NCBI RefSeq assembly: GCF_001434835.1
Contig: NZ_AZDV01000023.1
Location: forward strand, 87,846 to 151,845
Length of the DNA stretch: 64,000 nt
From: Levilactobacillus acidifarinae DSM 19394 = JCM 15949
Lineage (GTDB): Bacteria; Bacillota; Bacilli; Lactobacillales; Lactobacillaceae
Reading direction: 5' to 3'
Within the stretch, counting starts at the first letter, position 1; each line of letters starts with the position of its first letter. Position numbers and translations under genes: made by a program. The notes beneath the pieces are model-generated. The model was not told where the DNA came from and searched no databases. It worked only from the letters and a program-made list of their open reading frames with translations. Shown piece by piece: positions 1-8,697 of the stretch.

Positions 1-236
1 AAGTTGAAATGATGAAGATTATCGCGTTGTTCCGTAAAGAGGGCTTCAAGGGAGAATATGAAGATTTCCAACGAGTCAGCGGTACGGATCGCGAGTTCTT
101 CGTGGTCATGGCTAATGAACAAGGTGTGAAGGCCCTGTTTCGGGCTAGTCTGATGTTGAACGCCGTGCAGTTTCAGTATGTACTAGATGACAAGCATACG
201 TTCGTCCAAGAGGGGCAGGACGCGGATGCCAGCTAA
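1..236 (+). CDS. Conserved small protein 'ORF B', copy 1 (5' end outside window)
   Basis: The reading frame is open from the first base and ends at TAA 234-236, so the gene starts upstream of the window. The visible part gives at least 75 residues beginning near MMKIIALFRKEGF and ending QEGQ-ADAS. Two nearly identical proteins occur at 16561 and 21733, always followed by the ORF C gene with an 11-base overlap, so the pair is probably translationally coupled. I recognise no known domain; the protein is soluble, without signal peptide or membrane segment. It is the left-most visible piece of the repeated gpmA-linked module. Confidence 0.7.
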   Translation, partial: VEMMKIIALFRKEGFKGEYEDFQRVSGTDREFFVVMANEQGVKALFRASLMLNAVQFQYVLDDKHTFVQEGQDADAS

Positions 237-486
237 TCCAGAGCTGCTTGCGTCAATTAAGAACCAAGTTTGTTATACGGATTTAGTCTATCAGCGAGTT
301 AATAAGAAGTTAAAGGTCGATTTTTCGCGGTCTGAGATTGAAAAGCTAGTCCAGGATATCTTGAGTGATGATCAAACAACCGTTGAAAAGCAGGGAAAGA
401 ACTATTACGTTAGTGGTTTGGCTTATAGCACGAGACTGACGATTAATTCTTTTAACTTCCGATTGATTGCGGCAGATCGTCTATAA
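226..486 (+). CDS. DUF3781-like protein 'ORF C', copy 1 (intact)
   Basis: 86 residues starting MPANPELLASIKNQV; the ATG at 226 lies inside the end of ORF B and has an AGGGG ribosome site about 11 bases upstream. The pattern CYTDLVYxRVNKKL, then KGxKNYYV-like and LTINSxxFRLI, resembles the DUF3781 family, whose function is unknown. Copies at 16808 and 21980 are 80-90 percent similar by eye but each is broken by a different mutation, so this is the only intact ORF C in the window. It is the last gene of the repeated module and is followed by a strong terminator. Confidence 0.65.
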   Translation: MPANPELLASIKNQVCYTDLVYQRVNKKLKVDFSRSEIEKLVQDILSDDQTTVEKQGKNYYVSGLAYSTRLTINSFNFRLIAADRL

Positions 487-551
487 TAAGGCAATGGGTA
501 GTGAACAATGGTGGATTTCGTTTCAGACTCACTGAATATGTGAATACCAAA

Positions 552-592
552 TAGAGCATCCAAGCGATTAAGCCTGGATGCTCTACTTTTTT
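552..592 (+). terminator. Rho-independent terminator after ORF C copy 1
   Basis: Perfect 11-bp arms 552-562 and 575-585 (TAGAGCATCCA / TGGATGCTCTA) with a 12-base loop, followed by ACTTTTTT. Confidence 0.9.
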
Positions 593-900
593 ACAATCAC
601 TTTAGTCACCCATACCCACTTACAAGGAAAGTGTCCAGTACAAGGGCTCTTGAGTAACTGATGTATTCGGATACTCTTAATTTGTAAGCGAGTAATTATT
701 AGTGAGGTGTCTACAAATGAAATTATAGATAAAAGTAACTAGGTAATCTGGTCTTGCTGTCCCTACTTTTATGCGCACTCAGTCATCTATACCTACCTAG
801 AAGAAAAGTATCTAATTACGGAGAAAAGGGCTCGTATATTTACTTTTTGAAATGAACATTTAATGATAGAATTGCGTGTAAACGAAGGAGAAATACTTAG
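593..900. other. Intergenic junction between module copy 1 and cargo 1
   Basis: About 300 AT-rich bases with no plausible gene. A GAAGGAGA ribosome site at 885-892 serves the gene at 901. The segment would contain the left boundary of the inserted cargo block; I could not identify a direct repeat matching the 15738 region here. Confidence 0.4.
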
Positions 901-2376
901 ATGAAAATGGCTACTAGCGGTGTGAGTTATGATAATTGTGAAACTGTAACAACGAGTTTTAATGAAATAGCTAGGATTGTTCCGTATGTTTGGACAGATG
1001 GGTTTGAATATAATAAATTTCGTCCGAATATCACGCCTTTAAACCAAGTGTCCCAACTAAAAATGAAGCGGAATATCTTACAAAAAAGTCTTCGATTATT
1101 GAGTAAGACTACAACGTGGAGACGCTATAATAGTTTGTATCCGAATCAAGGACTAGATGGAAATGATGAACTAGATTTTAAAAAAGAATTTGATTTTTGG
1201 TACATGGATGTTGTGATATTAATAGTGGTTGCATCCACATACCCAAAATGGAGTGGCAAATCTTCATTATTAGGGGCTGATAATCTAAAATATGGGAAGC
1301 GAACCTCTCGGCGGAAACTTGCTACAGGGTTTTATGATAATTTGGATAATTGTACTGCAGAGAAAAAAGTAGTGGCGAATACTCCAATTAAGGAAGTTAA
1401 TGATTTAACACTCAGACGGTTAAGAGCAAATTACGAATTAAGTGACATCGAACTGGAGTGGCGTAATTTCTTTGATTTTCTATATGGATATTCTTCGGTT
1501 GATCATAAACGGTTTGACAAAAAAATAAATTTCTTTAGTTTAAGTGTAAATACCTATCCTCAGGTCGGTGTCGATAATATTATACGGATGTCAAAAGAGG
1601 AGGACAGAGTAAGTGTCCCGAATCCCTTTCTACAATTTGTCTGGTTGGACAGTCTTTTTAATAAAGAAATAACTGAGGATACCATGAAAGATTTTGAAAG
1701 TTTACAGGGAGTGTTTAGCATTGAGAGTGAAGTTTCTCTTAAGCACACTCAAAATGTAAATGATTCTTCCAGTTTGTTGTTCCAGCTCGTTGCCATGCTG
1801 TATCCACAATCACAGGAAAAATTGAGGCGCAAGTTAGAGTTAGACTATAAGGACCATTCTAAGCGACTAGCACTGGAAAGCCCCCTTATGAGAAGTTACA
1901 TTTGTATGTTACGCGGCGGTATATCCTCGGTTGATATTGAGGCTAGGCCAAATTATCAGATTTCTTATGGTATGCTGAACACTTTGGCGCGGCCATTGGA
2001 AAATAAAGGCGGTGCTCTTGAACTAGCAAGGGTCAACGATGACACTCTACGTAAATTAGTTAAGAGGCTAAGGGAGCTTCACAGATGTGCAGCAGGTAAT
2101 AATGTACAAGATGTAGATAGCCTAAAATCTCTGAAGAATAAGTTCAGGGCAATAAACATTAACACGCGAAAATGGAGAAAGAAGTGGGGGGAAGTAGAAA
2201 AAAAGGGAATTCAAATATCGCTTGATTTGAGTAACCTACCTTCAGATGATGTCCAAATGATTCGGAAAATCGAATGTAATATAGAAGAAACACGTGATAT
2301 TATATCAATGGGTCAGACGGGCTTCACTATCTGGTGGGAGGATTACGAGGTTGATTTAGCGACTTTACTCGATTGA
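901..2376 (+). CDS. Orphan cargo protein, 491 aa, unknown function
   Basis: A long single open frame with a good ribosome site (AAGGAG) 8 bases before the ATG. The product is soluble, largely helical and basic, without signal peptide or transmembrane segment. I recognise no domain or catalytic motif. Codon use is AT-rich compared with the right part of the window, which fits recent transfer. It is monocistronic: cargo boundary on the left, a secreted-protein gene 126 bases downstream. Given its size and location in a mobile island, an accessory role such as phage defence is possible but nothing in the sequence shows this. Confidence 0.75.
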   Translation: MKMATSGVSYDNCETVTTSFNEIARIVPYVWTDGFEYNKFRPNITPLNQVSQLKMKRNILQKSLRLLSKTTTWRRYNSLYPNQGLDGNDELDFKKEFDFWYMDVVILIVVASTYPKWSGKSSLLGADNLKYGKRTSRRKLATGFYDNLDNCTAEKKVVANTPIKEVNDLTLRRLRANYELSDIELEWRNFFDFLYGYSSVDHKRFDKKINFFSLSVNTYPQVGVDNIIRMSKEEDRVSVPNPFLQFVWLDSLFNKEITEDTMKDFESLQGVFSIESEVSLKHTQNVNDSSSLLFQLVAMLYPQSQEKLRRKLELDYKDHSKRLALESPLMRSYICMLRGGISSVDIEARPNYQISYGMLNTLARPLENKGGALELARVNDDTLRKLVKRLRELHRCAAGNNVQDVDSLKSLKNKFRAININTRKWRKKWGEVEKKGIQISLDLSNLPSDDVQMIRKIECNIEETRDIISMGQTGFTIWWEDYEVDLATLLD

Positions 2377-2502
2377 TACAAGATGCTGGCTTAAGCCTGC
2401 GGGTTAACTATGACCAATCACACTTGGATTCAGTCATAAGTAATCATTGATTGATTATATGATCCCATCAAGTATACTGAAACCAGTTAAGGAGGAGACA
2501 TT

Positions 2503-3408
2503 ATGAAATTACATACTAGTCTGATTTTTGGACTCGCTTTAATAAGTGCGGGCTTAGTTTTCAGCTCAACGACAGTTGCAAACGCGGCATCAAGCAAAAC
2601 AAAACTATACCGATCTCGCGTGGCGAAGTTAAATTGGAAGCACCCTTATGACAATGACACAATAACTGAAATGCAGATAGGATCAAAAACATTTAAAGGC
2701 CCTGACGACAATGGAAAATATTTAGTAGGACATACTGCTGGTAAGTACAAAGATAAATCTATTAAAGTCAATCCAAAAAAGATTAGAGGCCATTGGTATA
2801 ACGGGGAAACGCTATGGCAAACAATAACCAAAACTACTTGGAAAACCAGTAAGGCTAATAATAAATATCTTAAAGTACCAAAACAGATTGATTTCTCTAA
2901 GGTGTCGATGGGGTCACAAGACAATCCAGATGTTATATATACCTGGAATCACGGCCACAATAAATATGCAACTGAATACGGCGCAACTGTATACCATACA
3001 TATGCAGGGATGTATGGGTGGTTTGGAAAATATGATAACGTTGTGCCTTTCAAAGTTAAAACTGCTACAGGTAAAATCATTCCAGCTTTATTCACAGGGG
3101 TCGAATCAAAAGGAGCGATTCTATATCAAAAGCCTTATAAGAACTTACCGACAAAACTAAGCATCATCCGATATTTTGATGATTTTGGAGAATGGACGGA
3201 CTTAACAGAGCTCAACATCTCGTGTGGAAAAACTGTATCTGTAAGCGCTATCAATAAAACAAATCAACTTTCTCATCCCAAGAAGGGTGACGGTGGCGTT
3301 ACTTATATCACACTTCCTGGTGGCGGATCTCAAGCTTTGCAATATATGACAAAGGTCAAAGGAATAAAAGTACCGGCAGACTTTGCCCAAGCCTATAAAG
3401 ACATGTAA
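2503..3408 (+). CDS. Secreted protein of unknown function, 301 aa
   Basis: The first 29 residues form a clear Sec signal peptide (MKLHTSLIFGLALISAG... with ANA-A cleavage near residue 29). The mature part is rich in Lys, Tyr, Trp and Thr with many short beta-type segments, typical of lactobacillus surface or exported proteins; no LPXTG, LysM or other anchor is visible, so it is probably released or loosely wall-bound. Ribosome site AAGGAGGAG sits 8 bases before the ATG. The gene is alone between intergenic regions and ends at a strong hairpin terminator. Function unknown. Confidence 0.75.
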   Translation: MKLHTSLIFGLALISAGLVFSSTTVANAASSKTKLYRSRVAKLNWKHPYDNDTITEMQIGSKTFKGPDDNGKYLVGHTAGKYKDKSIKVNPKKIRGHWYNGETLWQTITKTTWKTSKANNKYLKVPKQIDFSKVSMGSQDNPDVIYTWNHGHNKYATEYGATVYHTYAGMYGWFGKYDNVVPFKVKTATGKIIPALFTGVESKGAILYQKPYKNLPTKLSIIRYFDDFGEWTDLTELNISCGKTVSVSAINKTNQLSHPKKGDGGVTYITLPGGGSQALQYMTKVKGIKVPADFAQAYKDM

Positions 3409-3422
3409 TTAGAAATTCATTT

Positions 3423-3452
3423 AGAGAACTCGATACTGAGTTCTCTTTTTTT
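3423..3452 (+). terminator. Terminator after the secreted-protein gene
   Basis: Perfect arms AGAGAACTC 3423-3431 and GAGTTCTCT 3438-3446, followed by a T-run. Confidence 0.85.
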
Positions 3453-3960
3453 ATTTAAATTTCATTTTTTTCAGAAAAATTAACACGTCATTTAACATGG
3501 CAAAGCACAAATGGCTTGGGAACACAATTATGAGTTCAAGCCCTAAGGCGCGTTGCGCGCCTAGTGAAACACTTGCTGCTGTCGGTACTACATCAGCATT
3601 GTCGTTTGGCGAAGAGCACAGCTAAGTTCGCTTATGAAACCACGCAGGTAAGCGTCCTGCAAATGAATCCATCGAATTGGAACGATGATTCAACTAATAG
3701 CCACTGGTAGGACAATTCAGGTACCACGTTCGGTATTAATTACTTGGCTCAATCTTAGTATGTCTTTTTGTTGGGTCTGCAAAACTTAGTCAGTATTTAG
3801 AAGTCTGATTTCGGCTTATGATGTGTACATAGCTTGAGAGGCAGTAAAGCTAATCAAGTTTGCCAGGAGTTTCTGGTCAGCGCAAGGGAAGCCAGTCATG
3901 GGGCATCCAGCTTTCGATACCTAGGAAGGTCGAAAATTACGAACACGGAGGTAAGTTACA
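3453..3960. other. Noncoding or decayed stretch upstream of the polymerase gene
   Basis: About 500 bases with only short, overlapping frames lacking ribosome sites. It holds a GC-rich hairpin (GGCGCG/CGCGCC around 3547-3561) and, at its end, a GGAGG ribosome site for the polymerase. Because the polymerase lacks the N-terminal half of family A enzymes, this stretch may be the eroded remains of upstream phage genes, but I could not align it to any. Confidence 0.35.
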
Positions 3961-5163
3961 ATGTTACGAATCAAAAGCACCAACACAGTCACAGACGATG
4001 CAGGTCATACGTTCTCGTGGGACAGCATCTGCCACATGCTTCTCTGGGTGGTACCCACGGTATTAAACCAACAGAGCTTGGGGCGGGCGAATGAATACTT
4101 TTCACAGTTCCCACTCTTTCAAATGTTATTCAAGCTAGAGTGTCAGGCACTCCCCGTGGTTCAACAGATGGAGCGAAATGGCTTGATCCTTAATAAATCG
4201 AGTTGGGAGAATGAAATCTCCTTCCATAAGAAGTCTGCTGATGGATACAAACACGTGCTTGACTCTGGGGCCTTACCCCTGGATCTTTACAAAGAATACC
4301 AGGAGGAGAGACGCCTGGTTCTGACGTTTGGTGATAAACTTTTTCGCCTTAGTCAAGCAATTCCAGGTTCTGCTGACAAGGTTAGAATTACTGGAAATTG
4401 GGAAATGTACGGCACGAATTCAGGACGATTCAACTGTCGACAGCTGCCCATGATGGCTCTACCAAAGTTGATGTGGGAAGACCTTTCCCCACTTGAAGAT
4501 GGATACTCGTATTATTCAGCTGATTTGGCAAACTTTGAATTGCGTGTGGCAGCCGCATTGACTGGGTGTGGGGCAATGCAAGAGTTTTTTAAACGTGGGG
4601 TAGACGTTCACTCATACAACGGTGATATGTTCAACCAAGAGCTTCACTTGGATTTAGACCCACGGGACTGTCATAAATTAGGCAAAATTGTTGCCTTTAC
4701 GTTGATGTACGGTGGCAGTGAACGCCGGGTATTAGAATCCATCGAGGATTTAGTGGGTCATGAAATTGACTGGAATGGTCCTTGGCATGTTAAGCAACTA
4801 TTTTTGAAGCAATATCCCGAGTTCGTGTCCTTGCTCATGCCAAATGACTCACAGACGTTGCACACTCCTTTTGGCGATGCGCCTATTAATGTGGGCTTGA
4901 AAAAGACCCAAATGGTGAACTTGCCGGTGCAAATGTGTGGGGCAATCCTCTACAAGCAGTGTTTAGTTGCATGTTATGAGCAGGTTAAATCGGCAAAAAT
5001 CCGCCTTGGGGTACACGACGAGTTGATTTTTGAAGTCAAGGATTCTGAGGCTAGCATTTTTGAACAAGAAGTGACCCAAGTAGTTGAGGCGACACTTAAC
5101 CATGTTTGGCCTGCCCTTGAAACCGAAGGTATTTTGAACGTTACATTAAAAGGAGGATTTTAA
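3961..5163 (+). CDS. Family A DNA polymerase, phage-type, polymerase domain only
   Basis: 400 residues carrying all three family A polymerase motifs: motif A YYSADLANFELR with catalytic Asp188, motif B R235xxxK239...Y250G, and motif C H352-D353-E354. It templates DNA synthesis, here presumably for replication of the integrated element. Only the thumb/fingers/palm region is present; the usual 3'-5' exonuclease domain is missing, and the first ~60 residues do not look like polymerase, so the gene may be N-terminally truncated. GGAGG precedes the ATG by 9 bases. The next gene follows after 2 bases, so pol, the 118-aa gene and the helicase form one operon. Confidence 0.85.
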   Translation: MLRIKSTNTVTDDAGHTFSWDSICHMLLWVVPTVLNQQSLGRANEYFSQFPLFQMLFKLECQALPVVQQMERNGLILNKSSWENEISFHKKSADGYKHVLDSGALPLDLYKEYQEERRLVLTFGDKLFRLSQAIPGSADKVRITGNWEMYGTNSGRFNCRQLPMMALPKLMWEDLSPLEDGYSYYSADLANFELRVAAALTGCGAMQEFFKRGVDVHSYNGDMFNQELHLDLDPRDCHKLGKIVAFTLMYGGSERRVLESIEDLVGHEIDWNGPWHVKQLFLKQYPEFVSLLMPNDSQTLHTPFGDAPINVGLKKTQMVNLPVQMCGAILYKQCLVACYEQVKSAKIRLGVHDELIFEVKDSEASIFEQEVTQVVEATLNHVWPALETEGILNVTLKGGF

Positions 5164-5165
5164 TT

Positions 5166-5522
5166 ATGTCATTTGACCGTAGTAAAATTAAACGTTTTCA
5201 GTGGGGAGACGTCAACTGCAAAATCTTAAAGGCAGACCCAGACGAGTTAGAAAGTACTGGAGATGAAACGCTTCGTCTGTTTGTAGAACTTACAGACCCC
5301 CGTGGGCTAACAAAAGTAGAAACAGTCAACTTGTTTGTTTCATATGATGCTGACTCGCCTTACGTATCACTCTTTGAGGCCGCTGGGGTTAGTGAGGAAA
5401 AAGACCTCGTGGGGTTTAATGGTCGAGTAAACGTCTATCGTAACAAAAAGGGTTTCATTAACTTGCAAAATTTCCGAAAACTCGCAGCGGCACCAAGTTT
5501 ACCTAACCCACAGAAGCCGTAA
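5166..5522 (+). CDS. Small protein in replication module, 118 aa
   Basis: Begins 2 bases after the polymerase stop and is followed 16 bases later by the helicase-primase, so it is co-transcribed with replication genes. The sequence has alternating beta-type segments (RFQWGDVNCKILKA, LRLFVELTD, VNLFVSY) and a basic stretch (VNVYRNKKGFINLQNF). In phage replication modules this position often holds a single-strand DNA-binding protein, which fits the fold pattern, but there is no diagnostic motif and I treat that as inference. Confidence 0.6.
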   Translation: MSFDRSKIKRFQWGDVNCKILKADPDELESTGDETLRLFVELTDPRGLTKVETVNLFVSYDADSPYVSLFEAAGVSEEKDLVGFNGRVNVYRNKKGFINLQNFRKLAAAPSLPNPQKP

Positions 5523-5538
5523 AAGGAGGAGACAAACG

Positions 5539-7155
5539 ATGAAAATCGATGAGGTGTCAATAGATACACTTCGTAAGGAATTGAATCCGTACCTACGAGT
5601 GAACAAAACATTTGCGAACAACTATTCGGGTGGACACACAGAACGTGATTTTAACTTTCCAATCATTCGTCTTGGCCAGTTAGGCAAGATTATTCTGGAG
5701 TGTCTTCGTGGTCCTCAGCTATCGTTTACTATCGATGCAACTGACCATGAGACGGGTCTTAGAGAGGAATTGTGCCATCTCTTAGGCATCAAAGATAGCA
5801 GCGTTAATAACGAAAGGCTTAATGCTTTTCTATTAGCCCACACAAAGTTAATCGTAACTAAAAGCGCAAATGAACTGTTAATCTTTAATTACGATGACGG
5901 CGTTTATGAACCTGCAGAAAATACTCTTGGCCGAATTTTGGCTCATTTGCTGAATTATGCTGGTGGCAACGTCTGGTCTAGATCAATGGAAACGTCTGTT
6001 TTGGGGTTGCTTGAGCGGAAAGCCCGAGTTGTTGATGATGATAAACTTGATGCTAAGTTTTATGCATTTAAGGACTCGGCCTTAGACTTGGATACCTTGA
6101 AATTGGTTCCCTTCTCGCCGGATCAGCTAACAACGAAAAAATCGCCTGTCAATCCGGTAGATATCGACACTCCAATCTTCGACCAGTTTATGCAGTCGAC
6201 CTTTGACGACGACGTAACCAGGGAATTTGTGATTAGTTGGGTCGGCTACCAAATCGACCGGGAAGTGGCCGGGGAGACCTTCTTATTTATGGTTTCAAGC
6301 GGTGCTGGTGGAAAATCCAGCCTTATTAATATCATTAGACAGATTGTTGGACCACGTAACTGTACTAGTGAACGCTTGCAATCATTAGGCTCCCAGTTTG
6401 GAAGACAACCGTTATTGGGGAAGACCTCGCTTTTGGCAGACGAGAGTAGCGAGGAAGACTTCCCATTTGATATCGTAAAAGCTCTTACCACTGGGGCTCC
6501 AATGACTGTAGATATTAAAAATAAGCCGCAAGTTGAAGTGAAATTACCCATTAAGCTGACCTTTGCGGTTAACACGTTACCACCTGCGGAAGCTACAATT
6601 GGTTTTTCCCGTCGGCTTCTAGTCCTACCCTTTAAGCACGTCTTTCTGGGAAACACGGCGAATAAGGAATTACCTCAGCAGTTGTTGTCAGAGGCTGGTG
6701 GTGTGGCCTTTAAGGCAATTAAGGCGCTTCAATCTTTGCGGAATAACTCGTATCGTTTTGTCGAATCACCCGTTATGAAGCTGGCTAAAGAAGAATACCT
6801 TAATAAGGGGCGTTCCCAAGCAATGCGGTTTCTGTTGGACCGAATGCAACAATCACCTGGTAATCGGATTCGGCGATCGGACATCTACAAAGTTTTTACA
6901 GATTGGTGTCGGCAGGAAGATACAACGGAGCCGTTACGAGCCTTCTGGAAGGACGCTCAGCAGTATTGGCAATCGGCATTAAACGTTAGTTACAGTAAAG
7001 TCATGGTTAACGGCTACGACTTTGTCCTAGATGTAGCTTGGAAGGAGGAAGGAGAAGATGACCACCACCTCGGAAAGCCGTCCGGCAGTGAATCCAAAGG
7101 AAAGTCTGGCCAATCAGAGCAACCACAAGCTCATGACGATAGCCACAACGGCTAA
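5539..7155 (+). CDS. Phage/plasmid primase-helicase, P4/D5 family
   Basis: 538 residues. The C-terminal half is a superfamily 3 helicase: Walker A SSGAGGKSS (Gly255-Ser261, Lys259), acidic Walker B-like LLADESSEED, and the family-typical stretch TFAVNTLPPAEAT...FSRRLLVLPF. The N-terminal half resembles the D5_N region. It would unwind and possibly prime the element's origin, working with the neighbouring polymerase. AAAGGAGGAG lies 8 bases before the ATG. The last 98 bases overlap the downstream HTH gene in another frame; its C-terminal tail is low-complexity (Gly/Ser/Gln/His), consistent with that constraint. Confidence 0.9.
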   Translation: MKIDEVSIDTLRKELNPYLRVNKTFANNYSGGHTERDFNFPIIRLGQLGKIILECLRGPQLSFTIDATDHETGLREELCHLLGIKDSSVNNERLNAFLLAHTKLIVTKSANELLIFNYDDGVYEPAENTLGRILAHLLNYAGGNVWSRSMETSVLGLLERKARVVDDDKLDAKFYAFKDSALDLDTLKLVPFSPDQLTTKKSPVNPVDIDTPIFDQFMQSTFDDDVTREFVISWVGYQIDREVAGETFLFMVSSGAGGKSSLINIIRQIVGPRNCTSERLQSLGSQFGRQPLLGKTSLLADESSEEDFPFDIVKALTTGAPMTVDIKNKPQVEVKLPIKLTFAVNTLPPAEATIGFSRRLLVLPFKHVFLGNTANKELPQQLLSEAGGVAFKAIKALQSLRNNSYRFVESPVMKLAKEEYLNKGRSQAMRFLLDRMQQSPGNRIRRSDIYKVFTDWCRQEDTTEPLRAFWKDAQQYWQSALNVSYSKVMVNGYDFVLDVAWKEEGEDDHHLGKPSGSESKGKSGQSEQPQAHDDSHNG

Positions 7156-7309
7156 ATTTCTGGGAATCAGTCGAGACCTGGTCAATCAGCTATTGCAAGA
7201 TCCTGGCTGTCCACGGATGGTGTTTAACAACGGCGGCACCATCCGCATTCCCCAAGACCTACTTCTGGATTACGTGAAAGGTCGTAGCTTGAATTGGTAC
7301 AAGTACTAA
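7058..7309 (+). CDS. HTH DNA-binding protein, excisionase-like
   Basis: 83 residues; the part from residue 26 (MTIATTAKFLGISRDLVNQLLQ) is a MerR/HTH_17-type winged helix-turn-helix as in excisionases and plasmid regulators, ending with DYVKGRSLNWYKY. A very strong ribosome site (GGAGGAAGGAG) lies just before ATG 7058, which makes the long 98-base overlap with the helicase real; an internal start at 7133 lacks such a site. Directly followed by a terminator and the first integrase, as expected for an excisionase-integrase arrangement. Confidence 0.7.
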   Translation: MTTTSESRPAVNPKESLANQSNHKLMTIATTAKFLGISRDLVNQLLQDPGCPRMVFNNGGTIRIPQDLLLDYVKGRSLNWYKY

Positions 7310-7332
7310 TTCACAGATAATGATTAGTTGTT

Positions 7333-7367
7333 GGAACGGTTCTTATTTTATGGAACCGTTCCTTTTT
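7333..7367 (+). terminator. Terminator between HTH gene and integrase 1
   Basis: Perfect 10-bp arms 7333-7342 (GGAACGGTTC) and 7353-7362 (GAACCGTTCC), then TTTTT. It ends the replication operon just before the integrase ribosome site at 7368. Confidence 0.9.
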
Positions 7368-7381
7368 AGGAGGATGAGAAC

Positions 7382-8518
7382 ATGAGTAAGGTCGTTAGAA
7401 ACGATTACACAGGTAAAACAGCCATGCCCTGGCAGGCACAGTTTAGTAGTGGTAGCGGTAAGTCTCGTTACCGGGTCAAGAAGAACTTTGACAGCAAGCG
7501 AGCAGCCGAAGAATGGCTAGCCAAGATGAACCTGTCGTACTCGACATCGTTGTATTACAACCCGCAGATGAAGTTTTACGACTTCTATCAATTATGGTTT
7601 CGTTTGTACAAGCAAAAGACGGTCGCCCGAGCCACTGCAATAACCTACCAAGCAACTTACAATCACGTGAAGCGGTATTTACCAGCAACAACATTGGCTG
7701 ACCTTAGTCGACCGATACTTCAATCATATTTAAACTGTCTAGGTCGTGATCATTCGACCGAAACACTACGCAAAGATCTGACCCATTTGAGGGCTGCCTT
7801 GAAGGACGCTGTTCTTGATGGGGTTATCCGGGTTAATCCGGCTCAACGGTTGCAATTAACTGCCACCCCAGAGCGCACCCAATTGCGGTCAGCAAAGTTT
7901 ATGCCTAAGACGCAATATAAGGCTGTGTTTAATGAGTTAATGAAGATGGCACCCAGCGCTGAGCGGATTGAATATATGGTGCTACTTTTAATTGCGGTGA
8001 CCGGATTACGAGTAGGCGAAGCCTTGGCGTTGACTGCCACGGATTTGAAGAACGGTACCGTACACGTAAATAAGAGTTACGATGCCGTGGCCAATGAAGT
8101 TCATCAACCCAAGACACCAAACGCCATTCGAGATGTTCCCATCACCCCAGAGGTGAATGCCATCTTACAGACCTGGTCGGTCAAACGGCAGAAGGCGTTA
8201 ATAAGTAAAGACGTTGTCAACTCTAAAGGGTACCTGTTCATGAATGAAAAGGGACGGTTACCGCGCGCAACGGGGGTCAATCGGTACTTCCAGTTATTAC
8301 AAGAACGATTGGGCTTTACGCAAGTCTACAGTGTGCATAAGTTACGGCACTTCATTGGATCACAGCTAATTGTGAGTGGTGCAGTTTCAATGCTGTACGT
8401 GTCAAAAATGCTCGGACACAGTAATCCAGGGATTACGCAGAAGTTTTACCTTGGAGTTATCCCGGATGAGATGCAGGAACAACGTACAGCGGCTCGGCAG
8501 GCAATTGAAAATATCTAG
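7382..8518 (+). CDS. int: Tyrosine recombinase (phage integrase family), integrase 1
   Basis: 378 residues, full length for a lactobacillus phage-type integrase. Catalytic set is complete: Arg210 (TGLRVGEA), His319-x-x-Arg322-His323 (HKLRH), His346 (LGHSNP) and nucleophile Tyr356 (QKFYLG). The N-terminus has an arm-binding AP2-like region (MPWQAQF...KKNFDSKRAAEEWLAK) followed by a SAM-like core-binding domain. It catalyses site-specific integration/excision of the element. Integrase 2 at 9258 has the same layout with catalytic residues at matching positions. AGGAGG precedes the ATG by 8 bases. Confidence 0.93.
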   Translation: MSKVVRNDYTGKTAMPWQAQFSSGSGKSRYRVKKNFDSKRAAEEWLAKMNLSYSTSLYYNPQMKFYDFYQLWFRLYKQKTVARATAITYQATYNHVKRYLPATTLADLSRPILQSYLNCLGRDHSTETLRKDLTHLRAALKDAVLDGVIRVNPAQRLQLTATPERTQLRSAKFMPKTQYKAVFNELMKMAPSAERIEYMVLLLIAVTGLRVGEALALTATDLKNGTVHVNKSYDAVANEVHQPKTPNAIRDVPITPEVNAILQTWSVKRQKALISKDVVNSKGYLFMNEKGRLPRATGVNRYFQLLQERLGFTQVYSVHKLRHFIGSQLIVSGAVSMLYVSKMLGHSNPGITQKFYLGVIPDEMQEQRTAARQAIENI

Positions 8519-8523
8519 TTTCG

Positions 8524-8660
8524 GTCACTTAGGCCACCCAAGCACTACCGAAATTTGCAAAAGCATAAGCATATATTATTAATTTGAAGACGAATCCCTC
8601 ATGGTCGTAATGATCATGGGGGATTTTTTGTCTTGGGTGACCTTGGGTGGCTAAAGTGGC
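8524..8660. repeat. Imperfect inverted repeat enclosing a terminator, downstream of integrase 1
   Basis: 8524-8542 and 8642-8660 are inverted copies of a CTTGGGTGGC-type sequence, matching at about 16 of 19 positions. A second small pair, TTTCGGT 8519-8525 and ACCGAAA 8547-8553, lies inside. Position next to an integrase gene suggests arm-type binding sites or an old attachment region; this is inference. Confidence 0.45.
8593..8629 (+). terminator. Terminator after integrase 1
   Basis: Stem AATCCCTCATG 8593-8603 with CATGGGGGATT 8615-8625, followed by a T-run to 8629. Confidence 0.8.
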
Positions 8661-8697
8661 CATTTCAAAAATGGAAATGAAGAGGAGCTAGATAGTT

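Noticed and set aside
3834..4094. Short frames before the polymerase gene
   Set aside because: No ribosome site, no family, and overlapping frames of equal length; the polymerase frame starting at 3961 with GGAGG is more convincing.
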